Source of the DNA: Paraburkholderia elongata
GTDB taxonomy: Bacteria; Pseudomonadota; Gammaproteobacteria; Burkholderiales; Burkholderiaceae
DNA length: 64,000 nt
Assembly (NCBI RefSeq): GCF_013177735.1
Contig: NZ_WOEZ01000210.1
Coordinates: 1-64,000, forward strand
Direction of reading: 5' to 3'
A program made the translations under genes and the position numbers. Positions 10,638 to 21,093 of the stretch are shown in pieces (the first letter of the stretch is position 1; the number at the start of each line of letters is the position of its first letter). The notes under the pieces were generated by a model. That model was not told where the DNA came from and did no database searches. It was given only the letters and a program-made list of their open reading frames with translations.

Positions 10638-11468
10638 ATGCCAGAGTTGCCAGAAGTTGAGGTTACCCGAAGGGGAATCGAACCGTATGTGTCCGGGCGC
10701 AAGGTTGAACGCGTCGATGTGCGTACGCCCGCGCTGCGTTGGCCGATTCCGGCGGACCTTGCGAAAACCTTGCGTGGCAGCGTGGTGCGCAAGGTCGAGC
10801 GGCGGGGCAAGTATCTGCTGTTCGAAATCGACGCCGGCTGGTTCATTGTGCATCTGGGCATGACCGGCACGCTGCGTGTGCTGCGCCATGTGCCGCATCC
10901 GCCGGCCGCGGCGAAACACGACCACATCGACTGGATTTTCGACGAATTCATTTTGCGCTATCGCGATCCGCGGCGCTTCGGTGCGGTGCTGTGGCACCCG
11001 CGCGAAGCCGGCGACGTGCTCGAGCATCCGCTGCTCGCGAGCCTCGGTGTCGAGCCGTTTTCGCCGGCGTTTTCCGGCGCGTTGATGCACCGGCTCACGC
11101 GCGGGCGCAAGGTGTCGGTGAAGCAGGCGTTGCTGGCGGGGGAGATCGTGGTCGGCGTGGGGAATATCTACGCATCCGAAAGCCTCTTTCGCGCCGGTAT
11201 CCGGCCCACCACCGCGGCGGGCCGCGTCTCGCTCGCGCGCTACGATTTGCTGGCGGACGCGGTGCGCGTCACGCTCGCCGCAGCGATCGAGAAGGGCGGC
11301 AGCACGTTGCGCGATTTCGTCGGCAGTGATGGCGAAAGCGGTTACTTCCAGCTCGACTATTTCGTCTATGATCGCGCGGGGCTGCCATGCCGCGTGTGTG
11401 GAACGCCGATCAAACTGATCGTGCAGGGGCAGCGTTCTACGTATTTCTGTCCCACCTGCCAGCGCTAA
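10638..11468 (+). CDS. mutM: Formamidopyrimidine-DNA glycosylase MutM (Fpg)
   Basis: Removes 8-oxoguanine and formamidopyrimidines from DNA and nicks the abasic site. The 276-residue protein begins with the catalytic MPELPEVE (Pro2 nucleophile, Glu3), has the lysine-bearing [13 protein letters not shown] segment at about 55, the H2TH region ([20 protein letters not shown]) and a C-terminal zinc finger with four cysteines (CRVCGTP then YFCPTCQR). It is followed 7 bp later by mutY, pairing both parts of the GO repair system in one operon. A longer in-frame ORF upstream overlaps the TPR gene in antisense and is not real. Confidence 0.96.
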   Translation: MPELPEVEVTRRGIEPYVSGRKVERVDVRTPALRWPIPADLAKTLRGSVVRKVERRGKYLLFEIDAGWFIVHLGMTGTLRVLRHVPHPPAAAKHDHIDWIFDEFILRYRDPRRFGAVLWHPREAGDVLEHPLLASLGVEPFSPAFSGALMHRLTRGRKVSVKQALLAGEIVVGVGNIYASESLFRAGIRPTTAAGRVSLARYDLLADAVRVTLAAAIEKGGSTLRDFVGSDGESGYFQLDYFVYDRAGLPCRVCGTPIKLIVQGQRSTYFCPTCQR

Positions 11469-11475
11469 ATTTTCA

Positions 11476-12591
11476 ATGCCATCTCGTTTAAGCCCGTCTG
11501 CTCCGTCCGCTGCGCCTGCTTTCCCGGTTAGGTCTGATTTTTCCTCGCGGCTGATTGCGTGGCAGCGCCAGCATGGCCGTCATGACCTGCCATGGCAGAA
11601 CACGCGCGATCCGTATCGCATCTGGCTGTCGGAAATCATGCTGCAGCAGACTCAGGTATCGACGGTGATTCCGTACTACGCCAAGTTTCTTGCGCGTTGT
11701 CCGGATGCCGCCTCGCTCGCCGCCGCGCCGGCAGACGATGTGATGGCGTTGTGGGCCGGCCTCGGCTATTACTCACGCGCACGCAACCTGCATCGCTGCG
11801 CGCAGGTGGTCGTCGAGCAGCATGGCGGCGCGTTTCCCGCGTCGGCCGACGAACTCGCTGAATTGCCGGGCATCGGCCGCTCGACGGCAGCGGCGATCGC
11901 CTCTTTTGCATTCGGCGCGCGGGCGACGATTCTCGACGGCAACGTGAAGCGCGTGTTGGCACGCGTATTCGGCGTCGAAGGTTTCCCGGGTGAAAAGAAA
12001 GTCGAGAATGCGATGTGGACGCTGGCGGAATCGCTGCTGCCGTCCAACGCGTCGGACGACGATGTCAGTGCGTACACGCAAGGCCTGATGGACCTCGGCG
12101 CAACGTTGTGCGTGCGCGGCAAGCCGGACTGCCTGCGCTGCCCGTTCGCCGCCGACTGCGTGGCCAACGTGACCGGGCGTCAGCGTGAACTGCCCACGGC
12201 ACGACCGAAGAAAGCTGTGCCGACGCGCCGCACATGGATGCTGGTGCTACGCGACGGTAACGCCGTGATGCTGGAAAAGCGTCCGCCGTCAGGCATCTGG
12301 GGCGGCTTGTGGAGCCTGCCCGAAGCCGCTGACGAAGCCGCACTCGCCGAGCGTGCGCGCGCCTTCGGTGGCGATGGAGCGGTCTCGCCGCTCGCGCCGC
12401 TTACGCACGTCTTCACGCATTTCAAGCTGGATATCGAGCCGCGGCTCGCTGAGCTGGATCGCGGCGTGGGCGCATTGGCTACACTAAACGACGCGGACAC
12501 CGCATGGGTCGCGTTAAGCGATCTCGACTCGTTCGGTGTGCCCGCGCCAGTGCGCAAACTACTGGATAGTCTGCACGGCTCACTGCTCTAG
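11476..12591 (+). CDS. mutY: Adenine DNA glycosylase MutY
   Basis: Removes adenine mispaired with 8-oxoguanine. The 371-residue protein has the catalytic glutamate in SEIMLQQTQV (Glu53), the HhH motif LPGIGRSTAAAIASFAFG, the catalytic aspartate in ILDGNVKR, the [4Fe-4S] set C-x6-C-x2-C-x5-C (CVRGKPDCLRCPFAADC) and a C-terminal NUDIX-like 8-oxoG recognition domain starting near 225. The N-terminal 20 residues are Ser/Pro/Ala-rich and may be partly untranslated. Likely cotranscribed with mutM. Confidence 0.96.
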   Translation: MPSRLSPSAPSAAPAFPVRSDFSSRLIAWQRQHGRHDLPWQNTRDPYRIWLSEIMLQQTQVSTVIPYYAKFLARCPDAASLAAAPADDVMALWAGLGYYSRARNLHRCAQVVVEQHGGAFPASADELAELPGIGRSTAAAIASFAFGARATILDGNVKRVLARVFGVEGFPGEKKVENAMWTLAESLLPSNASDDDVSAYTQGLMDLGATLCVRGKPDCLRCPFAADCVANVTGRQRELPTARPKKAVPTRRTWMLVLRDGNAVMLEKRPPSGIWGGLWSLPEAADEAALAERARAFGGDGAVSPLAPLTHVFTHFKLDIEPRLAELDRGVGALATLNDADTAWVALSDLDSFGVPAPVRKLLDSLHGSLL

Positions 12592-12618
12592 CCAACCCCG
12601 AGCAAAAAGCACGTCGAA

Positions 12619-13251
12619 TCAAAGCAGCTGATGCTGCTGCATATAGTGATGAACCACGTCGATTCGCGCGCCGGCGTCCTGCAATTCCATTAGCTTTTGT
12701 CGTGCACGAAGGGCGATCGGCAACACTTCCGCGAGCCGGTTCGACACCCATGACGGATCTTCCAGCCTGAACGGCTCCACGAACGGCAAGCTGTCCGGAT
12801 CGCGTTCGCGGATCGTTGCGATGATCCGTTCGAGCACTTCCGCGCACGCGCCGAATTTGGCCAGTTGCTCATTGCCCTCGAGCGGTATGTCGTCTCCGAG
12901 CGGCTCCGCCATGCCGACCAGCAAGCCGCTCGCCTCCACGCGATGCGACAGCAGGCGAAACCGCCGCGTGCCGCGCGCCCGAATCAGCAGCATGCCGAAG
13001 GCTTCGACATCGCACTCTTCGATTTCGGCAAGACAGCCAATTGCTTCAGGCACCGAAGGCTCTTCTTCACGCGCCACTTCCGCGCCGCTTTTCAGCAGAC
13101 ACACGCCGAACGGCGTTTTTTCACGCAGGCAGTCGCGCGCCATATCGAGGTAGCGCGCTTCGAAGATTTTCAGTGGCAGCAGTCCATCGGGAAACAGCAC
13201 CGAATGCAGCGGAAACAGCGGCACATCGGCAAGCACAGTAGTAGAAGACAT
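12619..13251 (-). CDS. LON substrate-binding-domain protein
   Basis: A 210-residue protein made almost wholly of the N-terminal substrate-binding domain of Lon protease (VPLFPLHSVLFPDGLLPLKIFEARYLDM, then GVCLL and ARGTRRFRLL), without the AAA+ or protease domain. Stand-alone LON domains are common in proteobacteria; their role is not established. It lies downstream of rapZ on the same strand and converges on mutY. Confidence 0.88.
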   Translation of the reverse strand: MSSTTVLADVPLFPLHSVLFPDGLLPLKIFEARYLDMARDCLREKTPFGVCLLKSGAEVAREEEPSVPEAIGCLAEIEECDVEAFGMLLIRARGTRRFRLLSHRVEASGLLVGMAEPLGDDIPLEGNEQLAKFGACAEVLERIIATIRERDPDSLPFVEPFRLEDPSWVSNRLAEVLPIALRARQKLMELQDAGARIDVVHHYMQQHQLL

Positions 13252-13290
13252 GGCGCAACGCTTCGAGTTGAGGCCGCGCGACGCGGCCGG

Positions 13291-14184
13291 TTAAGCCACT
13301 AACTTCGATGATTCGCCGATGTCGACCGGCGCATCGCGGTGCCGCACAATGACATTCGCCGAAGTTGCGAGACGCGCGGCGAGCGTCTCCGCAATGAACA
13401 CCGAGCGGTGTTGGCCGCCCGTGCAACCGATCGCGACCGTCAGATAACTGCGATTGTCGTCACGGAAATGCGGCAGCCATTTGACGAGAAACTTTTCGAT
13501 GTCGTCGATCATTTCATGCACGACCGGCAGCGCGTCGAGAAAATCCATCACCGGTTTGTCGAGGCCCGTGAGTGGCCGCAATTCATGATCGTAGTACGGG
13601 TTCGGCAGCGTGCGTACGTCGAAAACAAAATCGGCGTCGAGCGGCACGCCGCGTTTAAAGCCGAAGGACTCGAACATCAGCACGAGGCCCGCATCTTCCT
13701 GCTCGATGAAGCGTTTGACCCATGCACGCAGCACGTTCGCGCGCAGATTGCTGGTGTCGATCTGATGGCCGAACTCGACGAGGCCCGCCACGAGTTCGCG
13801 TTCGCGTTCAATCGCTTCGGCGAGCGACGTCAACAAGCCGACGTCCGCATCATGCGCGGTGGAACCGGACAGCGGATGGCGGCGGCGCGTTTCGGAGAAG
13901 CGTTGAATCAGCGCCTGCGTGCTTGCGTTCAGGAAGAGCACGCGCACGTCGTGGGCGCGCGACAGGTCGCGGATCATCGCGGGCATTTCGTCGAGCGAGG
14001 CGCTCGAACGCGCGTCGATGGCGACCGCGAGTCGTTCTTGGCCGTCGTCGGCGAGATAGTTGGCCAGTTGCGGCAAAAAACGTGGCGGCAGATTGTCGAC
14101 GCAGTAATAGCCTGCGTCTTCAAGCGCGTTCAGGGCAACTGACTTGCCGGAGCCGGAAATACCGGTGATCAGGATTATGCGCAT
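13291..14184 (-). CDS. rapZ: RNase adapter protein RapZ
   Basis: Nucleotide-binding protein that in enterobacteria guides RNase E to the GlmZ sRNA; the role in Burkholderiaceae is less clear. The 297-residue protein has Walker A GISGSGKS at 8-15, YYCVDNLPP near 26-34 and the C-terminal domain with [14 protein letters not shown] at about 249. It follows hprK on the same strand, the common rpoN-hpf-ptsN-hprK-rapZ order. Confidence 0.95.
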   Translation of the reverse strand: MRIILITGISGSGKSVALNALEDAGYYCVDNLPPRFLPQLANYLADDGQERLAVAIDARSSASLDEMPAMIRDLSRAHDVRVLFLNASTQALIQRFSETRRRHPLSGSTAHDADVGLLTSLAEAIERERELVAGLVEFGHQIDTSNLRANVLRAWVKRFIEQEDAGLVLMFESFGFKRGVPLDADFVFDVRTLPNPYYDHELRPLTGLDKPVMDFLDALPVVHEMIDDIEKFLVKWLPHFRDDNRSYLTVAIGCTGGQHRSVFIAETLAARLATSANVIVRHRDAPVDIGESSKLVA

Positions 14185-14305
14185 GGAGTCGTGAAATCCG
14201 TACAGTTCATCATAGCATCTGGTCCCCGTGCGCGTGCCGCCGCAGCCGCCGCCACCACCACCGTTAGCTGCGGGCGTGACACGGCGCCTCGGGGATGTCG
14301 CGGAT

Positions 14306-15274
14306 TCAGATCAATTTGCCGGGAAACTGGCTGTCCGGGTCCTGCATGGCCAGACGCTGGCGATCCATGAAGTCGCGCAGCGTATCGATACCGCGCAGTT
14401 GCAGGATCGTGTTGCGCACGGCCGCTTCGACCAGCACCGCGAGGTTGCGGCCGGCCGCCACCTGAATCGTGACTTTGCTGATCGGCAAGCCGAGCACGTC
14501 GACGGTTTGGCTTTCCAGCGGCAGCCGCTGGAATTCGCCGTCGGGACGGCGCACCAGTTGCACGATCAGTTTCAGCTTCATTTTGCGGCGCACCGCGGTT
14601 TCACCGAAGATCGTCTTGATGTCGAGCAGCCCGAGACCGCGCACTTCGAGCAGGTTTTGCAGCAGCGGCGGACAGCGCCCTTCGACGAAATCCGGGCCGA
14701 GGCGCACGAAATCCACCGCGTCGTCGGCGACGAGGCCGTGGCCGCGGCTGATCAGTTCCAGCCCGAGTTCGCTCTTGCCGAGGCCGGAATCGCCGGTGAG
14801 CAGCACGCCCATGCCGAGAATGTCGAGAAACACGCCGTGCAGCGTGGCGCGCGGCGCGAGAATGCGCGACATGTAGAGGCGCAGGCTGTCGATCACCGCA
14901 GCGGCGGACATTGGCGTGGTGAAGAGCGGTGTGGACGAGCGCGTGCAGCGCAGCACCAGTTCCGGCGGCGCGGCGACGCCGCCCGCCACCACCAGAAACG
15001 GCGGTTCCAACGCGATTAGCTCGGCCATGTGGCGCGAGCGGTCTTCGTCGGTTTGGCGCTTGTAGTAGTCAATTTCGGCGTCGCCGAGCACCTGAATCCG
15101 GTTCGGGTGGATCAGGTTCAAGTGGCCGACGAGGTCGGCGCTCGACGTGGCATTGGCGACCGATTCCGAAGAAAAGCCGCGCTCCCAGCCTTCATGCCCC
15201 GTCAGCCAGCTCAGTTTCAGCATGGCCGCGTTGTCGTCGAAAATGCTCTGGGCGTTGATGCTGGACGTATCCAT
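14306..15274 (-). CDS. hprK: HPr kinase/phosphorylase HprK
   Basis: Phosphorylates and dephosphorylates the seryl site of HPr/NPr-type carriers, linking the PTS to carbon and nitrogen control. The 322-residue protein has an N-terminal substrate-like domain and a kinase domain with P-loop GDSGLGKS at 161-168 and the HprK signature [17 protein letters not shown] at about 207. No complete sugar PTS is visible nearby; its partner is probably the nitrogen-PTS carrier encoded elsewhere. Confidence 0.95.
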   Translation of the reverse strand: MDTSSINAQSIFDDNAAMLKLSWLTGHEGWERGFSSESVANATSSADLVGHLNLIHPNRIQVLGDAEIDYYKRQTDEDRSRHMAELIALEPPFLVVAGGVAAPPELVLRCTRSSTPLFTTPMSAAAVIDSLRLYMSRILAPRATLHGVFLDILGMGVLLTGDSGLGKSELGLELISRGHGLVADDAVDFVRLGPDFVEGRCPPLLQNLLEVRGLGLLDIKTIFGETAVRRKMKLKLIVQLVRRPDGEFQRLPLESQTVDVLGLPISKVTIQVAAGRNLAVLVEAAVRNTILQLRGIDTLRDFMDRQRLAMQDPDSQFPGKLI

Positions 15275-15413
15275 GAGTCAGTGACTCCAGTGTGGGCCGC
15301 TTGCCGGGCAAAGGGGCGGCCGCGCTAACGCGGACCGTTTGCCTTGCCAGGTTGTACCCGCATGCGGGCGGGTAACTGGGTGAATAACCGGCGCGCGGAC
15401 AACCGCCGATGCA

Positions 15414-15869
15414 TCAAGGTTGCCACTGAGTGAGCAGGCGATGCAATGATTCGCGGTCTTCTTCCGTATGCAGGCGCTCGCGGGCCTCGCGATCGGACAG
15501 CAACTGGGCGATTTCCGAAAGGATTTCGAGGTGCTGCTGGGTGGCCTGCTCGGGCACGAGCAGGAAAATCAGCAGCGAGACCGGCTGGCCGTCGGGCGAT
15601 TCGAAGGGGATGGGTTCGGCGAGGCGCACGAACGCGGCGAGCGGTTGCTTCAAGCCTTTGATCCGGCCATGCGGAATCGCGACGCCTTCGCCGAGCCCCG
15701 TCGATCCGAGGCGCTCACGCGCAAACAGATTGTCAGTGACCGTGCTACGGGCGATGCCGTTCTGGTTCTCGAAGATCAGGCCCGCTTGCTCGAACACGCG
15801 CTTCTTGCTGGTGACCGATAGTCCGACGACGACGTTCTCGAGGGGAAGAAATTTGGCTAAACGATTCAT
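15414..15869 (-). CDS. ptsN: Nitrogen-PTS EIIA protein PtsN
   Basis: EIIA-type regulator of the nitrogen PTS, phosphorylated on the histidine in VAIPHGRIKG (about residue 67). The 151-residue form starts MNRLAKFLPLENVV, as in relatives. The frame is open for 25 more codons upstream, with ATGs at 15929 and 15944; neither start has a convincing ribosome binding site, so the start is somewhat uncertain. It is followed by hprK. Confidence 0.93.
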   Translation of the reverse strand: MNRLAKFLPLENVVVGLSVTSKKRVFEQAGLIFENQNGIARSTVTDNLFARERLGSTGLGEGVAIPHGRIKGLKQPLAAFVRLAEPIPFESPDGQPVSLLIFLLVPEQATQQHLEILSEIAQLLSDREARERLHTEEDRESLHRLLTQWQP

Positions 15870-16224
15870 GTTGACAGGCGAAAACGTGGCCTGGGTTCTC
15901 CTCGCTGGGGCGTTTGAGTGGTGTTCCATTCGTTTGATGCTCACGGCGACGTGCGTTGGAGTTCGAAAGCGCAGGACTCCGGCCGACCGATTTCCGTTTG
16001 AGCTAACTTGACCCCGATGGTAACCGGAACATTATAGAACAGGGTTGCCATGGATGGTGCGGCGCGCCATCCATGCATCATGAGTTTCTTCGCAGGATTG
16101 ATCCGGTCTGCGCCGCTGCGCGAGAAAGGTGCCCTGAAACGAAAAACCGCCCGGTCTCGGGCGGTTTGGCTGGGTAAAGCAATTGAGGAAAGCCGAAGGA
16201 AGTAAAGAAACCTTCTAATCTTCC
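15870..16224. other. Intergenic stretch between hpf and ptsN
   Basis: About 355 bp without a supported gene. It holds the hpf terminator (16142-16167) and must contain the ptsN promoter, for which I see no clear -35/-10 pair. Confidence 0.6.
16142..16167 (-). terminator. Rho-independent terminator after hpf
   Basis: Stem AACCGCCCG (16145-16153) with CGGGCGGTT (16158-16166), 4-nt loop, followed on the minus strand by a T-run. It suggests the rpoN-hpf transcript largely stops before ptsN. Confidence 0.87.
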
Positions 16225-16581
16225 TTATTGCGGCGGCACGTCCACTAGCGGTGCCGGCTGGTACTTGATGGCCTCGTGCGCATGACCTTGCAGGCGATCC
16301 TTATGGCGTATCACTTGCCGGTCGAGCTTGTCGACCATCAGATCGATCGCAGCGTACAGGTCGCTGTCACAGCTCTCGACAAAGATATCTTTGCCCTTTA
16401 GATGCAGGTTGATTTCAACCTTTTGACGCTTTTCCTTTTCCTTGTGGTTGTCGACCGAGAGGACCACACTGCCGTCAATTACCTGATCAAAATGTCTTAG
16501 CACCCTATCCAGTTTGGTGATCACGTATTCGCGCAACGCAGGCGTTACTTCGAGGTGGTGTCCACTGATCTGCAGATTCAT
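16225..16581 (-). CDS. hpf: Ribosome hibernation-promoting factor Hpf/RaiA
   Basis: Short-form ribosome-associated inhibitor that binds the 30S decoding region in stationary phase. The 118-residue protein begins [20 protein letters not shown] and has the conserved [17 protein letters not shown] and [16 protein letters not shown] segments. GGAGAA upstream sets the ATG at 16581; a 12-codon extension is unlikely. It lies 170 bp after rpoN, its classical neighbour. Confidence 0.95.
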   Translation of the reverse strand: MNLQISGHHLEVTPALREYVITKLDRVLRHFDQVIDGSVVLSVDNHKEKEKRQKVEINLHLKGKDIFVESCDSDLYAAIDLMVDKLDRQVIRHKDRLQGHAHEAIKYQPAPLVDVPPQ

Positions 16582-16751
16582 AGTGCTTCTCCAAGCTAGA
16601 GGCCGCTTGTTCCGCACGATGACGAAGGTCCGGTCGATCTGTCGGCTTGCCTGAGTCGCCCCCCGGTGACTGACTTCTGGCAGGTCGCATCGGCCGGCCT
16701 GTCCGCCAACTGCGGAGCGGCCGGTAAATGCCCGTCGCGGGAGGCGGCGGG

Positions 16752-18269
16752 CTACAGAGACTTGCGCAGGTTGACTGCCGGAATCTTGAGCGCTTCGCGA
16801 TACTTCGCAACGGTACGCCGTGCGACCACGAAGCCCTGTTCCGCCAGCAGTTCGGCTATGCGGCTGTCTGAAAGAGGAGATTTCGGGTTTTCCGCTCCTA
16901 TCAGTTGCTTGATGAGCGCGCGAATGGCCGTGGAAGAGGCCGCGCCGCCCGTGTCAGTCGAAACGTGTGATCCGAAGAAGTACTTAAATTCAAGCGTCCC
17001 GAATGGGGTCAGCATGTATTTACCGGTTGTCACACGGGAGACAGTTGACTCGTGTAGGCCCAGCGTATCAGCAATTTCTCGCAAAACCAAGGGGCGCATG
17101 GCAATTTCGCCATGCACAAAAAAACTCTTTTGACGCTCGACAATGGCTTGCGCGACCCGGAGGATGGTCTCGAAACGCTGCTGGATATTTTTGATCAGCC
17201 AGCGTGCTTCCTGCAGTTGCTGGCGCAACGATCCACTGCCCGGATCGCCCCGGTTGTTGCGCAGAATATTCGCGTACAGATGGTTGATGCGCAGCTTCGG
17301 CACCACTTCCGGATTGAGTTCCGCCTGCCAGCCCTGTGCCGTTTTGCGCACCATGATGTCCGGCACGACATAGTCCGCTTCCGCCTTGCCGTAAGCGGCG
17401 CCGGGAAACGGCTCGAGCGAGCGAATCAGAACATGCGCATCCCGCAAATCGTCGTCGTTCGCCTTCAGATGCTTGCGCAGGCGCGTGAAGTCGCGTGCCG
17501 CCAGCAGTTCCAGATAATGGGCGACGATGTCGAGCGCAAGCGTGCGCGTAGGTGACTGTTCGAGCCGCAGCAATTGCAGCTTGAGACATTCCGACGCGGA
17601 GCGCGCGCCGACCCCTGCAGGGTCGAAGCTATGCAGCAGCGCCAGCGCGGCGTTCATTTCGTCGAGATCGACTTCGAGCTCTTCAGGCAGGTCGTTCAGC
17701 ACTTCCTCGAGCGTGGCGGCAAGATAGCCGTCGTCGTCGAGCGATTCGATCAGGAAGGTGATCAGTGCGCGGTCGCGCTGGCTCGCCTGGGTGACGCGCA
17801 GTTGCGCCATCAGGTGATCGCGCAGCGAGGTGCTCGATTCGTGGATTTGCAGCGGCGGCAGATCGTCGTCGTCCGAGGCATTGCCGGAGCGGCCGTAGTC
17901 GCCGAGATCCCATTGCGACGCCTCGCCGTTGCTGTCGCCCGCGAGGCCGTTGTATTCGTCGACACCCTGCGGCTCGCCGCTCTCGGTGCGCTCACTGCTG
18001 CTGGTGGACGAAGACGACGTATTGCCGCCCATCTGGTCGGGCGGTGCGGAGGAATTGGGCGCCTGGGCGATCAGCGAGCCGTCGGCCGCCACGCGCAAGG
18101 GGCTCGCGATCCAGTCATCCTCGTTCTCGAGGAGCGGATTCTGCGAGATCGCCATTGCGACTTCCTGCTGCAGTTCGAGCGTGGACAGCTGAAGCAGCCG
18201 GATGGACTGCTGCAGTTGCGGGGTCAGCGCAAGATGCTGCGATAGGCGGAGTTGGAGGCTGGCTTTCAT
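16752..18269 (-). CDS. rpoN: RNA polymerase sigma-54 factor RpoN
   Basis: Sigma-54 directs RNA polymerase to -24/-12 promoters and needs an enhancer-binding ATPase. The 505-residue protein has the glutamine/leucine-rich activator-interacting region I (about 1-50), an acidic low-complexity linker with poly-Ser (about 60-130), the core-binding domain, and the C-terminal RpoN box [12 protein letters not shown] near 483-494. It lies downstream of lptB in the LPS-transport operon. A matching activator is encoded at 51972-53444. Confidence 0.97.
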   Translation of the reverse strand: MKASLQLRLSQHLALTPQLQQSIRLLQLSTLELQQEVAMAISQNPLLENEDDWIASPLRVAADGSLIAQAPNSSAPPDQMGGNTSSSSTSSSERTESGEPQGVDEYNGLAGDSNGEASQWDLGDYGRSGNASDDDDLPPLQIHESSTSLRDHLMAQLRVTQASQRDRALITFLIESLDDDGYLAATLEEVLNDLPEELEVDLDEMNAALALLHSFDPAGVGARSASECLKLQLLRLEQSPTRTLALDIVAHYLELLAARDFTRLRKHLKANDDDLRDAHVLIRSLEPFPGAAYGKAEADYVVPDIMVRKTAQGWQAELNPEVVPKLRINHLYANILRNNRGDPGSGSLRQQLQEARWLIKNIQQRFETILRVAQAIVERQKSFFVHGEIAMRPLVLREIADTLGLHESTVSRVTTGKYMLTPFGTLEFKYFFGSHVSTDTGGAASSTAIRALIKQLIGAENPKSPLSDSRIAELLAEQGFVVARRTVAKYREALKIPAVNLRKSL

Positions 18270-18453
18270 GGCAAGTTGAGATTCATTGTAGAGAGTTTGC
18301 CACGACCGCGATACATTGCGACACTCGCAATTACGCGTGCGCCCGTTTTCGGCGGCGCTGGGCGCGGGACGCCCAGGTTAAAAATGGTGATGTGCAGATG
18401 CCGCAAAGGATCCGGCGGATGCGCGCTCGCACCGCCGGCAATCCCTTGTGCAC

Positions 18454-19239
18454 TTACATGCGGAAGTGTTCGCCCAGATAGACGCGCCGCACGCTTTCGT
18501 TTTCGATGATGTCGCTCGGCGCACCGGCGGCCAGCACGCTGCCGTCGCTGATGATGTAGGCGTGGTCACAGATGCCGAGGGTTTCGCGCACGTTGTGGTC
18601 GGTGATCAGCACGCCGATGTTGCGCTGCTTCAAAAATTTGACGATCTTCTGGATTTCCAGCACCGCGATCGGATCGACGCCCGCGAACGGTTCGTCGAGC
18701 AGAATGAAGCTCGGATTGGTGGCCAGCGCACGTGCAATTTCAACCCGCCGGCGCTCGCCGCCGGACAGCGACAGCGCCGGATTCTCACGCAGGTGAGCAA
18801 TCTGCAGTTCGTCGAGCAACGCCTCGGTGCGGTTTGTGATGGTGTCCTTGCTAAGCCGCTTGCCGTTGTCTTCGTGCTGCAATTCCAGCACCGCGCGAAT
18901 GTTTTCCTCGACGCTGAGCTTGCGGAACACCGACGCTTCCTGCGGCAGATACGACAAACCCAGCGACGCGCGCTTGTGAATCGGCAGCAGGCTGATCGAC
19001 TTGCCGTCCAGATCGATTTCACCCGCATCGAGCGGCACGAGGCCGACGATCATATAGAATGAGGTGGTCTTGCCGGCGCCATTGGGGCCGAGCAGGCCGA
19101 CCACTTCGCCGCTTTTTACGTCGAGCGAGACATCTTTGACAACGGTGCGCGAGCCGTAACGCTTTTTCAGGTTGCGGACCACCAGCGAACTGCTGGTGCC
19201 GGCTGGTTTGCGATTGGGGAGGGACGCGGAGGAACTCAC
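18454..19239 (-). CDS. lptB: LPS export ABC transporter ATPase LptB
   Basis: Cytoplasmic ATPase of the LptB2FG complex that drives LPS extraction from the inner membrane. The 261-residue protein has Walker A GPNGAGKTT, Q-loop YLPQEASVF, signature LSGGERRR, Walker B FILLDEPFAGVDP and H-loop ITDHNVRE. It overlaps lptA by 4 bp (ATGA), a sign of translational coupling. Confidence 0.97.
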   Translation of the reverse strand: MSSSASLPNRKPAGTSSSLVVRNLKKRYGSRTVVKDVSLDVKSGEVVGLLGPNGAGKTTSFYMIVGLVPLDAGEIDLDGKSISLLPIHKRASLGLSYLPQEASVFRKLSVEENIRAVLELQHEDNGKRLSKDTITNRTEALLDELQIAHLRENPALSLSGGERRRVEIARALATNPSFILLDEPFAGVDPIAVLEIQKIVKFLKQRNIGVLITDHNVRETLGICDHAYIISDGSVLAAGAPSDIIENESVRRVYLGEHFRM

Positions 19240-19907
19240 TGGTTCGGTGCTCCCTGAATCGTGGTGGACGGCGCGAGCGTGGCCGACGCGCCGTTCAGCG
19301 GCGCAGTGCCGCCATTGCGCGGAGCCAGCATCGCGCGCACGCGGCCGGTCGGGTTGCCCGGGCCGGCGACGTCCTTACCCGCCTTCGCGGTGTAGAAATC
19401 GTTCTGGCCGTCATACGTGATGACGCTGCCGTGCACCTGATCCATGACTGTCGAGAGGCCTTGCAGGCGCTTCACGGTGGCGTTGGTGGTGAGCGTGGTC
19501 AGATCCTGCTTGCCGTCGTAGTCGATACGAATGGCCGTGCCTTCGATGTATTCATCGAGGCCTTCGCGTTTCTGGCGGAAATACGACAGATTGCCGCCGC
19601 TCGACGTGCCGGTGGCGTACTGATAGCCCTGCGGGTCTTGCGTCACTTCGACCCGATCGGCCCTGATCACGATCGTGCCTTTGGTGGCGACCACGTGGCC
19701 GGTGAAGATGTTGACCTGTTTGAGGTCGTCGTAAGTCATATTGTCCGCTTCGACGTTCAGCGGTTTGTCCTTGTCGGCGCGGTCGGCGTGCGCAAGCGGC
19801 GCGAAGCCGGCGAGCGGCAACGCGACAATCAGCGCAGCGAGTCCGGCGCGGCACGCGGACAGGGTGCGCGAGCGGCCGGTATCAAAACGGGGGAACGATT
19901 CGTTCAT
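19236..19907 (-). CDS. lptA: LPS transport periplasmic protein LptA
   Basis: Forms the periplasmic bridge that carries LPS between inner and outer membranes. The 223-residue protein has a signal peptide (cut after APLAHA, about residue 41) and an OstA-type beta-jellyroll (PLNVEADNMTYDDLKQVNIF, FTGHVVATKGTIVIRADRVEV). The C-terminal 40 residues are Gly/Ala/Pro-rich and probably disordered. Between lptC and lptB. Confidence 0.95.
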   Translation of the reverse strand: MNESFPRFDTGRSRTLSACRAGLAALIVALPLAGFAPLAHADRADKDKPLNVEADNMTYDDLKQVNIFTGHVVATKGTIVIRADRVEVTQDPQGYQYATGTSSGGNLSYFRQKREGLDEYIEGTAIRIDYDGKQDLTTLTTNATVKRLQGLSTVMDQVHGSVITYDGQNDFYTAKAGKDVAGPGNPTGRVRAMLAPRNGGTAPLNGASATLAPSTTIQGAPNQ

Positions 19908-19927
19908 GCAGTCACGCCTGGAATGGA

Positions 19928-20536
19928 TTACCCGGGTTGCTTGGGCGAACTGACGGAGCCTTCGGACGCGGCAATCGCGCCCTTCACATTGCCGAACAGC
20001 TGCATCACCCGGGTGACGTTGTTGTAGTTCATGCCGCTGGCAGTCATCACAGACATGCCGCGCTGAAGTTTAACCGGCTTTTCGGTCTCGATCACATCGT
20101 CGTTGACCAGCACCCTAAAATGCTGCGAATCCGCTTGCATCTGCGGATCGCCGTTGCCAGCGGCCCGCAGGATGCGCGCATTGTCGTACAGATCGACGAT
20201 CGAGGCGTCGGCGTTCACCTTGCCGGTGTCGCCGGTCGCGGTGATGATCGGCTTGCCGGGCTGGAAGGCGCGCATGGCCGGCTTGACCAGATCGCTCAGC
20301 TCGTCATCCTCGTAATGGATCAGAGACTGGGCGGTCAGCCGGTATTGCGTCGAGCCCGATTGATCGAGTTCGGAAACCGAGAAGGTGTCCGCGAAGTAGT
20401 CGGGCGTGTGCTCCTTGGGGCGCACCACGCTTTCGTTCTGCCGCGGCAGCGTGGCTTGCAGCAGCCACCACGTAATGCCGGCGAGCGCCGCCATCGCGAC
20501 GAGCGGAATCAGCGAAGTCCAGCGAAACTGATTCAT
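19928..20536 (-). CDS. lptC: LPS export inner-membrane protein LptC
   Basis: Single-pass protein linking LptBFG to LptA. The 202-residue product has one N-terminal membrane segment (LIPLVAMAALAGITWWLL, about 9-26) and the LptC beta-jellyroll (PDYFADTFSVSELDQSG, GDTGKVNADASIVDLYDNA). It overlaps kdsC by 4 bp and precedes lptA. Confidence 0.94.
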   Translation of the reverse strand: MNQFRWTSLIPLVAMAALAGITWWLLQATLPRQNESVVRPKEHTPDYFADTFSVSELDQSGSTQYRLTAQSLIHYEDDELSDLVKPAMRAFQPGKPIITATGDTGKVNADASIVDLYDNARILRAAGNGDPQMQADSQHFRVLVNDDVIETEKPVKLQRGMSVMTASGMNYNNVTRVMQLFGNVKGAIAASEGSVSSPKQPG

Positions 20537-21093
20537 CCGACGAGGCCCCGCTGTTCGCCGCTACAGGCGGCCGCGAGCAGCGCCTCATACTTGTGCTGCG
20601 CGCGCAGCAGGGTATCGCAGACTTCACGCGCCGCACCGTGGCCGCCGCGCGCCTCGCTGACCCAATGGGCGCGCGCGATCACTTCAGGATGCGAATTGGC
20701 CGGCGCCGCCGCGAAGCCGACCTTCAGCATCACGCCGAGGTCGACCCAGTCGTCGCCCATATAGCCGCATTCTTCCGCCGTCAAGCCGGTTTGCTCGAGC
20801 AGGTCGGCAAACGCCTGGGGTTTGTCTTGCACACCCTGATAGACGTGGGTGATATTCATTTCCTTTGCCCGTGCCGCGACGATGCCCGACTTGCGCCCGG
20901 TGATGATCGCCGTTTCGATGCCGGCCTGGCGCAGCAGCTTCATGCCGTGACCGTCCATCGAGTGGAACGCCTTCATCGTGTCGCCTTCTGCCGTAAACAG
21001 CAGGCCACCGTCGGTCAGCACGCCGTCGACGTCGAAAATCATCAGCTTGACGCGGCTTGCGCGCTCAGTGGCGGTAAGGGGGGCGACGGGCAT
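20533..21093 (-). CDS. kdsC: Kdo-8-phosphate phosphatase KdsC
   Basis: HAD-family phosphatase that dephosphorylates KDO-8-P, supplying Kdo for LPS inner core. The 186-residue protein has the HAD motif I MIFDVDGVLTDG (about 18-29), motif II TGRKS, and motif III GYMGDDWVDLGVM. It overlaps kdsD by one base and lptC by four. Confidence 0.96.
   Translation of the reverse strand: MPVAPLTATERASRVKLMIFDVDGVLTDGGLLFTAEGDTMKAFHSMDGHGMKLLRQAGIETAIITGRKSGIVAARAKEMNITHVYQGVQDKPQAFADLLEQTGLTAEECGYMGDDWVDLGVMLKVGFAAAPANSHPEVIARAHWVSEARGGHGAAREVCDTLLRAQHKYEALLAAACSGEQRGLVG

Noticed and set aside
15870-15944. Longer PtsN start
   Set aside because: The 25 extra residues are not typical of the family and have no ribosome binding site; MNRLAKFLP is the conserved start.
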